24,370 nucleotides of DNA from Bacteroidales bacterium UBA1253 (lineage in GTDB: Bacteria > Bacteroidota > Bacteroidia > Bacteroidales > Paludibacteraceae). Both the position numbers and the translations under genes were made by a program. The number at the start of each line of letters is the position of its first letter. Positions within the stretch are counted from its first letter, which is position 1. The stretch lies in assembly GCA_002308815.1 (NCBI GenBank), contig DBVX01000075.1:12330-36699 (forward strand), in the 5' to 3' direction. Below the pieces are notes generated by a model that had not been told where the DNA came from, ran no database searches, and saw nothing but the letters and a program-made list of their open reading frames with translations. Shown piece after piece: positions 8,917-17,212 of the stretch.

Positions 8917-9351
8917 ATGACCGACGACGAGAAATACATGCAACTGGCACTGGCTGAAGCCGACCGCGCATTTGATGCGGACGAGGTACCCGTAGGCTGC
9001 GTTGTAGTATGTCAGGGGCAGATAATCGGCAGAGGACACAACCTGACAGAAACACTACAGGATGTCACCGCCCACGCCGAGATGCAGGCGATCACGGCGG
9101 CAGCACAGACCCTCGGAGGCAAATACCTGACCGAATGCACCCTATACGTTACCGTCGAACCCTGCACGATGTGCGCCGGTGCCGTCGGATGGGCGCAGGT
9201 AGCACGGCTGGTCTATGGCACGGACGACCCCAAACGCGGCTTTCAGACCTTCGCGCCGAAAGCACTGCACCCCAAATGCGAGGTAACCAAAGGCATACTC
9301 CAAGACGAATGCAGACAACGGATGCAGACCTTTTTTGAACGACACCGATAA
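8917..9351 (+). CDS. tadA: tRNA adenosine(34) deaminase TadA
   Basis: A 144-residue zinc deaminase that converts wobble adenosine to inosine in tRNA-Arg(ACG), allowing it to read CGU, CGC and CGA. The zinc/catalytic signatures are HAE (H53, E55) and PCTMC (C83, C86), with VPVGCVVV upstream and CAGAVGWAQVARLVYG following; this matches TadA rather than guanine or cytosine deaminases. Length is slightly below the usual 150-165. It starts 31 nt after the GGGPS stop, just behind a small palindrome, and ends 3 nt before the HD phosphohydrolase gene. Confidence 0.94.
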   Translation: MTDDEKYMQLALAEADRAFDADEVPVGCVVVCQGQIIGRGHNLTETLQDVTAHAEMQAITAAAQTLGGKYLTECTLYVTVEPCTMCAGAVGWAQVARLVYGTDDPKRGFQTFAPKALHPKCEVTKGILQDECRQRMQTFFERHR

Positions 9352-9354
9352 CCT

Positions 9355-11277
9355 ATGCGATTCTCCTCACTGAACATACCGATTCAACCTTCCTCCGTCT
9401 CTTCCGCCACACTCAAGGCGGTTGTCTTTACGGCAGTCGCGCTGCTCAGCCTGCTGCTCCGTCCGGCACCCGAAAGCGGGTTCCTCTACCGGTACGAGGA
9501 AGGGAAAGTATGGACATACGAGACACTCACCGCCGAATGGGATTTCCCCTTGTACAAGGACGAGGAGAAAGTCCGCGAAGAACAGCAGAAAGCCCTGCGC
9601 TCCTACGCGCCCTGTTTCCGCTGGACCGACAACAGACCACAAGCGGTTCCCATCCTGTCCGCCAGGGATATGCGGCAAGTGGAGAAAGGAGGCTATGACC
9701 ATATCTCCGTCATCAACACCCGCCATCGCACAAAAGCCATCCCGCTATCCCAACTCTACACGCCCAAAATGGCTTACGAGCAGACGGGACGAGAGATGGA
9801 GGTCAATCTGGAATATGACAGTCTCACCTCCGCCGAGATCCGCAAAGGCATCGTGGAATCCGTCTCGCTCACCGAGGGGGCGGTGCTCAAAGGGGAGAAA
9901 ATCGCCGAATACGGGCAACTGATCACCTCCGAAACCTACAGGCGGCTGTATTCCCTCAGTCGTATCTATGAGCAGCGCGGACTGTCTCGGCAGCATATTG
10001 TCTGGTCGTACACGGGACGCGCCTTTCTGGCTCTCATCTTTGTCGGTCTGTTCGTTCTTTACCTCATCGCCTTCCGCAAGCCGCTGTGGGAACAGACACG
10101 GGCACCGCTTTTCTTCTGTCTGCTCATCACGCTGATGGAACTGCTGTCCGCACTGGTGCTTCGGATAACGGATGCTTCGCTGGTCTATATCCTGCCCTTC
10201 GCGTGGGTGCCTATTCTCGCGCGCATGTTCTACGACTCGCGCACCGCCTATTTCGTCCATCTCACCACGGTGATGCTCGTCTCCATGTCCGTACCCGATC
10301 CGTACCTGTTCCTGCTGCTCCAGCTGCCTGCGGGTATGGTGGCGGTCGTTTCCCTCAAGGATCTCACGCGCCGGTCACAACTGGCGTTCACAGCCATCTA
10401 TATCCTGCTGGCATACGCGTTCATCTATACGCTCTACAATCTGATGCTGGCGGGCGATGCCAGCCGCCTTGACCCGCATATCTTCCTTTATTTCGCGCTC
10501 AACGGTCTGCTGGTCATTACCGTTTACAGCCTCATCTATCTGTTTGAGAAGACATTCCGCCTTGTGAGCAGCCTGACGCTGGTCGAACTGAGCAACATCA
10601 ACTCCGATCTGATGCAGACATTCGCTGAAAAGGCACCCGGCACGTTCCAGCATTCGCTGCAGGTGAGCAACCTCGCGTCCGAAGCCGCCAAGAGCATCAA
10701 CGCCGACGCGCTGCTGATACGCACAGCCGCCCTCTACCACGACATAGGCAAACTCGCGCACCCGGGCTGGTTCATCGAGAACCAGAACGGAGGCGACAAC
10801 CCTCTGCTCGCCATGAGCAACAGGGATGCCGCACGCGCCGTCATCGCGCACGTGGAGGAAGGCGACAGGTTCGCACGCGAGCACCGCCTGCCCGATGTCG
10901 TGCGGATGTTCATCCGCACCCACCACGGCACATCGCTGGTCCGGTATTTCTACAACTCCGAGGTCAACCGGCTCAAAGACGGACAGACTGTCCGGGAAGA
11001 GGACTTCCGGTACGCAGGTCCCAAACCCGAAACCAAAGAAACTGCCATCCTGATGATGGCGGATGCCGTTGAAGCACGCTCGCGGACACTTGACAACTAC
11101 ACCGAACAGAGCCTCAACGATATGGTCGAGCAGATGGTCGCCTACCAGATTGAGGACGGACAACTGGCGGAGACACCGCTCACCTTCAACGACCTGAGCC
11201 GGATAAAGGAGGTCTTCAAGGAACGGCTCAAATCTATGTACCACCATCGGATCCAATACCCCGATCTGAAAAAATAG
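9355..11277 (+). CDS. 7TM-HD family phosphohydrolase, PgpH-like c-di-AMP phosphodiesterase
   Basis: A 640-residue membrane protein. One N-terminal helix (about residues 22-37) is followed by an extracytoplasmic 7TMR-HDED domain (to about 215), a seven-helix membrane region (about 220-400) and a cytoplasmic HD domain. The HD signature is complete: H433 in FQHSLQ, H462-D463 in ALYHDIGKLAHP, and H523-H524 in RTHHGTSLVRYF. This architecture is that of PgpH, which hydrolyses the second messenger c-di-AMP. The ENQNGGDNPL segment after HDIGK is also family-typical. The gene is packed between tadA (3 nt) and the dus gene (12 nt). Confidence 0.92.
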   Translation: MRFSSLNIPIQPSSVSSATLKAVVFTAVALLSLLLRPAPESGFLYRYEEGKVWTYETLTAEWDFPLYKDEEKVREEQQKALRSYAPCFRWTDNRPQAVPILSARDMRQVEKGGYDHISVINTRHRTKAIPLSQLYTPKMAYEQTGREMEVNLEYDSLTSAEIRKGIVESVSLTEGAVLKGEKIAEYGQLITSETYRRLYSLSRIYEQRGLSRQHIVWSYTGRAFLALIFVGLFVLYLIAFRKPLWEQTRAPLFFCLLITLMELLSALVLRITDASLVYILPFAWVPILARMFYDSRTAYFVHLTTVMLVSMSVPDPYLFLLLQLPAGMVAVVSLKDLTRRSQLAFTAIYILLAYAFIYTLYNLMLAGDASRLDPHIFLYFALNGLLVITVYSLIYLFEKTFRLVSSLTLVELSNINSDLMQTFAEKAPGTFQHSLQVSNLASEAAKSINADALLIRTAALYHDIGKLAHPGWFIENQNGGDNPLLAMSNRDAARAVIAHVEEGDRFAREHRLPDVVRMFIRTHHGTSLVRYFYNSEVNRLKDGQTVREEDFRYAGPKPETKETAILMMADAVEARSRTLDNYTEQSLNDMVEQMVAYQIEDGQLAETPLTFNDLSRIKEVFKERLKSMYHHRIQYPDLKK

Positions 11278-11289
11278 AACACTCCCGCT

Positions 11290-12300
11290 ATGACGCATCA
11301 TCCGCTGTATCTGGCTCCGATGGAGGATGTCACGGACCCCGCTTTCCGCCTGCTGTGCAAGCGGTTCGGTGCCGACCGCGTCTATACGGAGTTCGTCAAC
11401 GCCGACGCGCTCGTCCGCGAGGTGGATTCCACCCTGCGCAAACTGCGTTTCGCGGAGGAGGAACGGCCCGTCGCCATCCAGATCTACGGACGCGAACCCG
11501 AATCGATGCGTGATGCCGCGCTGATGGTCGAGCAAGTCCGACCCGATTTCATAGACATCAACTTCGGCTGTCCCGTCAAAAAGATAGCCGGCAAGGGAGC
11601 CGGTGCGGGACTGCTTCGCAATGTGCCGAAGATGCTCGCCATCACCCGTGCCGTGACGGATGCCGTCCGCCTGCCCGTCACCGTCAAGACAAGGCTCGGA
11701 TGGGACGCGCAAGACCTGATACCCGCTCCACACGAATGGTGGCGGCAGACCGGCTCGCAACCCTTCATCCTCGACCTCGCGGAAGCCCTGCAGGACTGCG
11801 GCATCAGCGAAATCACATTGCACGGGCGCACGCGTGCGCAAATGTACAGTGGCGAAGCCGACTGGGATATGATTGGCGCGGTGAAGAACAACCCCCGAAT
11901 GCATATCCCCGTCACCGGCAACGGCGACATCACAACACCCGAGAGGGCCAAGGAATGCTTTGACCGCTACGGGGTGGACGCAATAATGATAGGAAGAGCC
12001 ACCTTCGGATGCCCGTGGATATTCCAGGACATGCGCGACTGCCTTGACAACGGACGGGACACGGCAGACCAACATCCGCTGCGATGGTGCATAGACTTGC
12101 TCAAGGAGCATGTGGACGCGTCTATCGCCTACATAGGCGACGAGAGGAAAGGCATCCTACACAGCCGCCGCCATTTCGCCAACTCGCCCGCGCTCAAAGG
12201 ATTGAGCGGCTTCCGGCAGACTCGCATCGCCCTCCTGCAGGCGGACACGCGGGACGAGGTGTTCCGTATTATGGACAGGATAGCCGACCAATGGGGATAA
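11290..12300 (+). CDS. tRNA-dihydrouridine synthase, DusB-like
   Basis: A 336-residue FMN-dependent TIM-barrel enzyme that reduces uridine to dihydrouridine in the tRNA D-loop. YLAPMEDVTDPAFR opens the barrel; the catalytic cysteine is C94 in NFGCPVKKIAGKGAGAGLL; VTVKTRLGW, ITLHGRTRAQMY, VTGNGDI and DAIMIGRATFGCPWIF follow in the family order. The last of these binds FMN phosphate. Which D-loop position it modifies cannot be told from the sequence. It follows the PgpH-like gene by 12 nt and is the second tRNA-modifying enzyme in this run after tadA. Confidence 0.93.
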   Translation: MTHHPLYLAPMEDVTDPAFRLLCKRFGADRVYTEFVNADALVREVDSTLRKLRFAEEERPVAIQIYGREPESMRDAALMVEQVRPDFIDINFGCPVKKIAGKGAGAGLLRNVPKMLAITRAVTDAVRLPVTVKTRLGWDAQDLIPAPHEWWRQTGSQPFILDLAEALQDCGISEITLHGRTRAQMYSGEADWDMIGAVKNNPRMHIPVTGNGDITTPERAKECFDRYGVDAIMIGRATFGCPWIFQDMRDCLDNGRDTADQHPLRWCIDLLKEHVDASIAYIGDERKGILHSRRHFANSPALKGLSGFRQTRIALLQADTRDEVFRIMDRIADQWG

Positions 12301-12307
12301 CCCGGAG

Positions 12308-12326
12308 GGTACGCAGGCATCCTGCC
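12308..12326 (-). repeat. Copy 2 of the 19-nt palindromic intergenic element, inverted
   Basis: The reverse complement of this stretch is identical to 8895-8913 (GGCAGGATGCCTGCGTACC). It begins 7 nt after the dus stop codon, in the 75-nt gap before the M13 peptidase gene. The outer arm differs from copy 1, so the hairpin here is shorter. Confidence 0.75.
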
Positions 12327-12375
12327 AGCGGCAATAAAAAAGGAGACAAACAACTATATAATAATAACAACCAAC

Positions 12376-14397
12376 ATGAAAAAAACCTTATTAGCAGCCC
12401 TCGGGGCTGTCGTGCTTATGACCACAGCATGCCACAAAACACCGCTCTCGACGGGAATCCGTACAGAGAACCTCGACACAACCGTTGTGCCGCAACAGGA
12501 CTTCTACCAGTTCGCCACCGGAGGATGGCAGAGACTCAACCCGCTCGCAGGCGAATACGCCCGCTTCGGCTCGTTCGACAAACTCGGTCTGCAATGCATG
12601 GAGCAGGTCAATGAACTCATCAAGGAGATTGCCGCAGAGAAACACAAGCAGGGTACCATTGAGCAGAAGATAGCCGATGTCTATCGTCTCGCTATGGACA
12701 CCGCCAGACGCGATATCGAAGGCATCGAACCCATCCGCCGCACGATGGACGGGATAGGGAACATCAAAGACAAGTCCGAACTGAGCCGTCTGCTCGGCGA
12801 ATCGATGGAATACGGACTGTTCGCCATGTACGTGGACGCGGACGCGATGAACTCCTCGATGAACATCCTCAACGAGTACCAGGCGGGCTTCGCCCTCGGA
12901 CAGCGAGACTACTACCTTGATCAGGACGAGCACACACAGATGATCCGCGATGAATACAAAAAGCATATCGCCCGTATGTTCACCCTCTACGGCTTTACCG
13001 ATGGTGAGCAGGCAGCCGAAACGGTGCTGCGTCTGGAGACACGCCTCGCCACAGCCGCCAAGAGCAACGTCGAACTGCGCGACCCGCAGGCCAACTACAA
13101 CAAGATGTCCGTCGCCGACCTGCAGAAACTTGTGCCGCAGATTGACTGGCTCACTTTCCTGCGCGCTCTCAATGCCGAAACTGACAGCCTCTCCGTCGGA
13201 CAGATTGCACACCTGCAAGAAGTCGGCAAAATGATTGAAGAAGAGTCTCTTGAAGACATCAAAACCCTCTTCCGCTGGCAAGTACTGGACGGCGCAAGTG
13301 CCTACCTATCTACCGAGATGTACAACGCCAATTTCGACTTCTACGGACGCATTATGTCCGGCAAGGAGGAACCCTCACCGCTGTGGAAACGCGCCGTCAA
13401 TATGGTCAACGGTACACTCGGAGAGGCAGTCGGACAGATGTATGTAAAGAAACATTTCCCCGAGGAGAACAAACAGCGTATGCTGGACCTCGTGCACAAC
13501 CTGCAAAAGTCGCTCGGCGAACGCATACAGGCGCTCGAATGGATGTCGGACACCACCAAAGCCAAAGCACAAGAGAAACTGGACGCTTTCTACATCAAAA
13601 TCGGCTACCCCGACAAGTGGCGTGACTACTCCAAACTGGACATTGACACCAACCTCCCGTACTATGCCAATATCCAGCGCGCAGCCAAGTTCGAGCAGGA
13701 GTACTCGCTCAGTTATCTGGACAAACCCGTGGATCGCGACCGCTGGTATATGACCCCGCAGACCGTCAACGCCTACTACAATCCCGCCACCAACGAGATT
13801 TGTTTCCCTGCCGGTATTCTCCAGTACCCCTTCTTTGACATGTCGGCGGACGATGCCTTCAACTACGGTGCCATCGGCGTGGTCATCGGACACGAGATGA
13901 CCCACGGGTTTGACGATCAGGGCAGCCAGTATGACAAGGACGGCAACCTCTCCAACTGGTGGACTGAAGGCGACAAGAGCCGATTTGAGGAACGTACCCG
14001 GGTGATGCGCGACTTCTTCGACCACATCGAGGTGGCACCCGGCGTTCACGCCAACGGAGGATTCACGCTCGGAGAGAACATTGCCGACCACGGCGGACTG
14101 CAAGTGGCTTTCCAGGCGCTGTGCAACAAGATGAAAGAAGAGGGCAAATGCCCCATGGAAGCCGACGGCGACCGCTACACGCCCGCCCAACGCTTCTTCC
14201 TCGCCTATGCCAATGTATGGGCTGCCAACATACGCCCCGAGGAAATCCTCCAGCGCACCAAGTCCGACCCGCACTCGCTCGGCCGCTGGCGCGTCAATGG
14301 CGCACTGCCGCACATCAACGCATGGTACAAAGCCTGGAACATTACCGAAGAAAGCCCGCTCTTCGTGGCTCCTGAAAATCGTGTCAGCATCTGGTAA
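12376..14397 (+). CDS. M13 family metallopeptidase (neprilysin/PepO-like) lipoprotein
   Basis: A 673-residue zinc endopeptidase. The N-terminus MKKTLLAALGAVVLMTTAC is a lipoprotein signal with C19 as the lipidated residue, so the enzyme should be anchored in the envelope facing the periplasm or surface. The zinc site is complete: HEMTH (H506, E507, H510), and the downstream ENIAD motif with E567 and D571. NAYYNP, the family substrate-binding motif, precedes it, and the C-terminal DPHSLGRWRVNGALPH and RVSIW are typical of M13. Full length for the family, whose members cut short peptides. It follows the dus gene by 75 nt, the largest gap in the run, and could have its own promoter, but I see no TAnnTTTG box there. 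Confidence 0.95.
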   Translation: MKKTLLAALGAVVLMTTACHKTPLSTGIRTENLDTTVVPQQDFYQFATGGWQRLNPLAGEYARFGSFDKLGLQCMEQVNELIKEIAAEKHKQGTIEQKIADVYRLAMDTARRDIEGIEPIRRTMDGIGNIKDKSELSRLLGESMEYGLFAMYVDADAMNSSMNILNEYQAGFALGQRDYYLDQDEHTQMIRDEYKKHIARMFTLYGFTDGEQAAETVLRLETRLATAAKSNVELRDPQANYNKMSVADLQKLVPQIDWLTFLRALNAETDSLSVGQIAHLQEVGKMIEEESLEDIKTLFRWQVLDGASAYLSTEMYNANFDFYGRIMSGKEEPSPLWKRAVNMVNGTLGEAVGQMYVKKHFPEENKQRMLDLVHNLQKSLGERIQALEWMSDTTKAKAQEKLDAFYIKIGYPDKWRDYSKLDIDTNLPYYANIQRAAKFEQEYSLSYLDKPVDRDRWYMTPQTVNAYYNPATNEICFPAGILQYPFFDMSADDAFNYGAIGVVIGHEMTHGFDDQGSQYDKDGNLSNWWTEGDKSRFEERTRVMRDFFDHIEVAPGVHANGGFTLGENIADHGGLQVAFQALCNKMKEEGKCPMEADGDRYTPAQRFFLAYANVWAANIRPEEILQRTKSDPHSLGRWRVNGALPHINAWYKAWNITEESPLFVAPENRVSIW

Positions 14398-14409
14398 ACA
14401 AACGGAACT

Positions 14410-15327
14410 ATGAAACACGCTCGTGAAATAAAAGTGGCTCTGCTCGCCATTGTATGCGGCTTTCTGCTCTACTTCGGCATGTACTTCCTGCGCGGTGTGA
14501 ATCTCTTCTCCCCCACACGCTCATATACGGGCGTGTTCGAACGCGTCAACGGACTGACCGAGCAGGCTCCCGTCTATGCGCGCGGATACAACGTGGGGCA
14601 GGTCAGCCGCATTGACTACGACTTCACCCGCAGCGAAGCCTTCCGCGTGACCGTCACCATCGACAAGCGCATCTCCCTGCCCGATGGGTCGGAGATGGCA
14701 CTTGTCGCCGACGGACTGATGGGAGGCAAGGCGATCGAACTCGTCATACCCGTCACCGAAGGCCAGCCATCCTTCACACCCGCCTCCGACACCCTTCCCA
14801 CACGCATTGAGCCGGGGCTGGTCGAGTCGCTCCAGGCCGGTCTGATTGCTCATCTGGACAGTGTGCTGCTCCGTGTGGACAGCGTAGTGGCATCCGTTGA
14901 GCAGCAGCTCGAAGGTGACCATATCAGCAGCACACTGACCCATCTGGACCGCATTACCGAGGATCTGACCGTCAGCGCGACCGACATCCGGCAACTGACC
15001 CACCAGCGTCTTCCCCGTATAGCGGACAGCGCGGCGGTCGCTATCGACAACGCCAACGCCGTACTCGCCAGCGTCAGACAAGCGGACATAGCCGGTATAG
15101 TCCAGAAAGCGGATACCGCCATCGGACAGCTGCAACAGGCTCTCAACTCCAGGGAGAGCACCATCGGACTGCTCCTGCACGACCCGTCAATCTACAACCA
15201 TCTCGATTCTGCCGTTGTCAGTGTGGATCAACTCGTCACAGACCTGAAGGAGAACCCGAAACGGTACGTACATTTCTCCCTCTTCGGAGGAAAGGACAAA
15301 AAGGAAAAGACGGGAAAGAAGCAATAG
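14410..15327 (+). CDS. MlaD/MCE family lipid-transport protein
   Basis: A 305-residue protein with a single N-terminal membrane helix (about residues 8-28) and an MCE domain (about 37-113, GVFERVNGLTEQAPVYARGYNVGQV, shown only in part as a guide; core motif ARGYNVGQV). A long, probably helical region rich in Asp/Ser/Ala follows to about 290, and the tail is lysine-rich. MCE proteins are anchored in the inner membrane and form a channel for lipids between the two membranes; the ATPase and permease partners (MlaE, MlaF) are not in this window. It is the last gene of the rightward run, 12 nt after the M13 gene and about 57 nt before a strong terminator. Confidence 0.9.
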   Translation: MKHAREIKVALLAIVCGFLLYFGMYFLRGVNLFSPTRSYTGVFERVNGLTEQAPVYARGYNVGQVSRIDYDFTRSEAFRVTVTIDKRISLPDGSEMALVADGLMGGKAIELVIPVTEGQPSFTPASDTLPTRIEPGLVESLQAGLIAHLDSVLLRVDSVVASVEQQLEGDHISSTLTHLDRITEDLTVSATDIRQLTHQRLPRIADSAAVAIDNANAVLASVRQADIAGIVQKADTAIGQLQQALNSRESTIGLLLHDPSIYNHLDSAVVSVDQLVTDLKENPKRYVHFSLFGGKDKKEKTGKKQ

Positions 15328-15383
15328 AAAGGGACGGCATTAGATAGAATCCGTCTAAATATCGCTACACAATCCGATTTCTT

Positions 15384-15412
15384 CGAAAAGCCCTGTCAGG
15401 TAGGGCTTTTCG
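15384..15412 (+). terminator. Hairpin terminator after the mlaD-like gene
   Basis: An 11-bp perfect stem (CGAAAAGCCCT, 15384-15394, with AGGGCTTTTCG, 15402-15412) around a 7-nt loop. The stem is A/T-rich at its base, so it supplies its own T run, and it can act in both directions. It closes the ten-gene rightward run. Confidence 0.85.
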
Positions 15413-15436
15413 CAATTTCAGACCTCGGCTCTCCCA

Positions 15437-15541
15437 TGTGGAACAACGGAAATCCCGCTTGTGGAAATCAGGCGATTAAGAGTTGATAAGTTTTGCATGT
15501 TGTACATAATCTGTTGCTTATATATAATCTGCTGTAAATAA
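15437..15541 (+). other. Candidate replication origin or DnaA-binding region upstream of dnaA
   Basis: This lies in the 316-bp gene-free stretch 15328-15643. Five 9-mers on the same strand each match the DnaA box TGTGGATAA (complement of TTATCCACA) at 7 of 9 positions: TGTGGAACA (15437), TGTGGAAAT (15460), AGTTGATAA (15481), TGTACATAA (15501) and TGTAAATAA (15533). The first four are 20-23 bp apart. They run into an AT-rich tract (15486-15545) holding two near-identical 11-mers, ATAATCTGTTG (15506) and ATAATCTGCTG (15524), that could serve as an unwinding element. No perfect box is present, so autoregulatory sites for dnaA are an alternative. Confidence 0.4.
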
Positions 15542-15582
15542 AACGACTGCACTTTTTCGGTTTTTCCGTATCTTTCCGCTAT

Positions 15583-15613
15583 TTTGCCACATCGGGCGAA
15601 ACAACTACTTTTG
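15583..15613 (+). promoter_or_regulatory. dnaA promoter
   Basis: TTTG (15583-15586), 19 nt, then TACTTTTG (15606-15613): a full match to the Bacteroides TTTG / TAnnTTTG consensus at consensus spacing. The transcript would begin near 15620, about 24 nt before the chosen dnaA start. Confidence 0.75.
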
Positions 15614-15643
15614 CACCCGTTTTTCGGCTACAAAACGCCTGTA

Positions 15644-17008
15644 ATGACCCGTAACGACCCATATACTCTCTGGCAGCAATGCACGGACATATTGCGTGAC
15701 AATATGTCGGCAACCGCGTTCAACACGTGGTTCGCGCCGTTGGAGGTGATTGACTATACGGACAACATCCTTGTACTGCGCGTGAAGAGCCAGTTTGTGG
15801 TCGAGTACATCGAGGAAAACTTCATCGATATCCTGAGTCGCGCCATCCGCCGTGTCTTCGGCGACACGACCCGCCTCGAATACCGCGTTCTCATCGATTC
15901 CGCCTCCGGTGCGGGTGTCACTTATCCATCCACCACCCGTCCGCAGTCGCCCGTTGCCGCGATGGGGCAGACGTTCGATCCAAAATGGGAGTCGCAACTC
16001 AATATACAGTACACGCTTGAATCCTTCATTCCCGGCGAAAGCAACCGTCTGGCGCGCACCGCTGCGGTCGCTATCGCCAAAGAACCCGGACGCACGGCGT
16101 TCAACCCCTTCTTCATCTATGGGGGCAGCGGCGTGGGCAAGACCCACCTCGCCAACGCTATCGGCAACGAGATAGCCGCGCTCAATCCCTCCATGCGCGT
16201 CCTGTACGTCAGTGCCAACACCTTCAAACTCCAATACCAGCAGGCTGCCATCCAGAAGAACATCCCCGATTTCCTCGCCTTCTACCAGAGCGTGGACGTG
16301 CTGATAATGGATGACATACAGTTCTTCACCGGACTGAAAGGCACGCAGGACACCTTCTTCCATATCTTTGAGTACCTTATCCAGTCGCACAAGCAGCTGG
16401 TACTCACCTCCGACCGCACACCCTTGCAGATACACGATGTGCAGGAACGGCTGCTCACACGCTTCAAGTGGGGGTTGCCCGCCGAGATCAAGCGTCCCGA
16501 CTACGAATTGCGCCGCGACATTCTGCGCTACAAGATGCGCCGCAACGGGATGCAACTCTCCGATGAGATAGTGGATTACATCGCCCGGAACGCCTGCCAG
16601 AACGTGCGCGACATTGAAGGTGTGCTGGCATCGCTCGTCGCCTATTCCACGCTTCTCAACGCCGACATCGACATGCAGCTGGTAAGAAGGGTGGTGAGCC
16701 AGATTGTGGAGATCGCACCCAGACAAATCCTGATAGAGGACATCATCGGCACCGTCTGCGAGCATTCGGACGTGACCGAGAAAGCCGTTCTGGGACAGTC
16801 GCGGCAGAAGGATGTGGTGCGCGCGCGCCAGCTCATCATCCACCTCGCCAAACGTCTCACCGACCACTCTCTCACCGAAATAGGCAACGCTGTCCGCCGC
16901 TCGCACGCCACCGTCCTTCACTCCCTTGAGACGATGAGCAGCCAGATGGAGTACGACAGCGTACTCCGCCACGATGCCGAACTGCTCGAGAGCGAACTGG
17001 GGAAATAA
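15644..17008 (+). CDS. dnaA: Chromosomal replication initiator protein DnaA
   Basis: A 454-residue initiator ATPase. Domain I (LWQQCTDILRDNMSATAFNTWFAPL, first 85 residues or so; key motif FNTWF) is followed by a short linker and the AAA+ domain: Walker A GGSGVGKTH (G160-H168), Walker B VLIMDDIQF (D223, D224), sensor region LVLTSDRTP, and the arginine-finger stretch RLLTRFKWG. Domain IV carries the DNA-binding helix-turn-helix, where the usual RDH triad reads R-S420-H421 (RRSHATVLHS). I chose the ATG at 15644 because it opens domain I in the normal way and lies about 24 nt after the predicted transcription start; the longer frame from 15584 would overlap the promoter. It stands alone, with a terminator before and a hairpin about 140 nt after. 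Confidence 0.96.
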   Translation: MTRNDPYTLWQQCTDILRDNMSATAFNTWFAPLEVIDYTDNILVLRVKSQFVVEYIEENFIDILSRAIRRVFGDTTRLEYRVLIDSASGAGVTYPSTTRPQSPVAAMGQTFDPKWESQLNIQYTLESFIPGESNRLARTAAVAIAKEPGRTAFNPFFIYGGSGVGKTHLANAIGNEIAALNPSMRVLYVSANTFKLQYQQAAIQKNIPDFLAFYQSVDVLIMDDIQFFTGLKGTQDTFFHIFEYLIQSHKQLVLTSDRTPLQIHDVQERLLTRFKWGLPAEIKRPDYELRRDILRYKMRRNGMQLSDEIVDYIARNACQNVRDIEGVLASLVAYSTLLNADIDMQLVRRVVSQIVEIAPRQILIEDIIGTVCEHSDVTEKAVLGQSRQKDVVRARQLIIHLAKRLTDHSLTEIGNAVRRSHATVLHSLETMSSQMEYDSVLRHDAELLESELGK

Positions 17009-17114
17009 TCTTTCAGGCTTGTTTCTCCACGACAGGCACTCGCTCCGGGAAATGCCGTTGTGCTACGGAAAATAGCGGAAATCGGCAGAAAAGTAAAAAA
17101 AACTTCCGAAAACA

Positions 17115-17147
17115 TTTGGCAGTCTGAAAAAAAAAACGCTTATTTTG
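17115..17147 (+). promoter_or_regulatory. Possible promoter for the small-peptide/BspA-like gene pair
   Basis: TTTG (17115-17118) is followed after 21 nt by TTATTTTG (17140-17147), one mismatch from TAnnTTTG. Transcription would begin close to the hairpin at 17150-17176, giving a leader of about 60 nt before the ATG at 17213. Confidence 0.4.
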
Positions 17148-17149
17148 CC

Positions 17150-17176
17150 GTCCATTTGAAAGAAATGGACTTTTTT
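17150..17176 (+). terminator. Hairpin with T run between dnaA and the small-peptide gene
   Basis: GTCCATTT (17150-17157), loop GAAAG, AAATGGAC (17163-17170), then six T. It has the form of an intrinsic terminator for dnaA, about 140 nt after its stop, but also falls right after a possible -7 box, so it could instead sit at the 5' end of the next transcript. Confidence 0.65.
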
Positions 17177-17212
17177 GTTATTATTTACTAACCTCTATAA
17201 ACCCGAAGAATT

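Noticed and set aside
10375..12111. Minus-strand open frame of 578 residues
   Set aside because: Antisense to the PgpH-like and dus genes, both certain.
15605..16972. Minus-strand open frame of 455 residues
   Set aside because: Antisense to dnaA.
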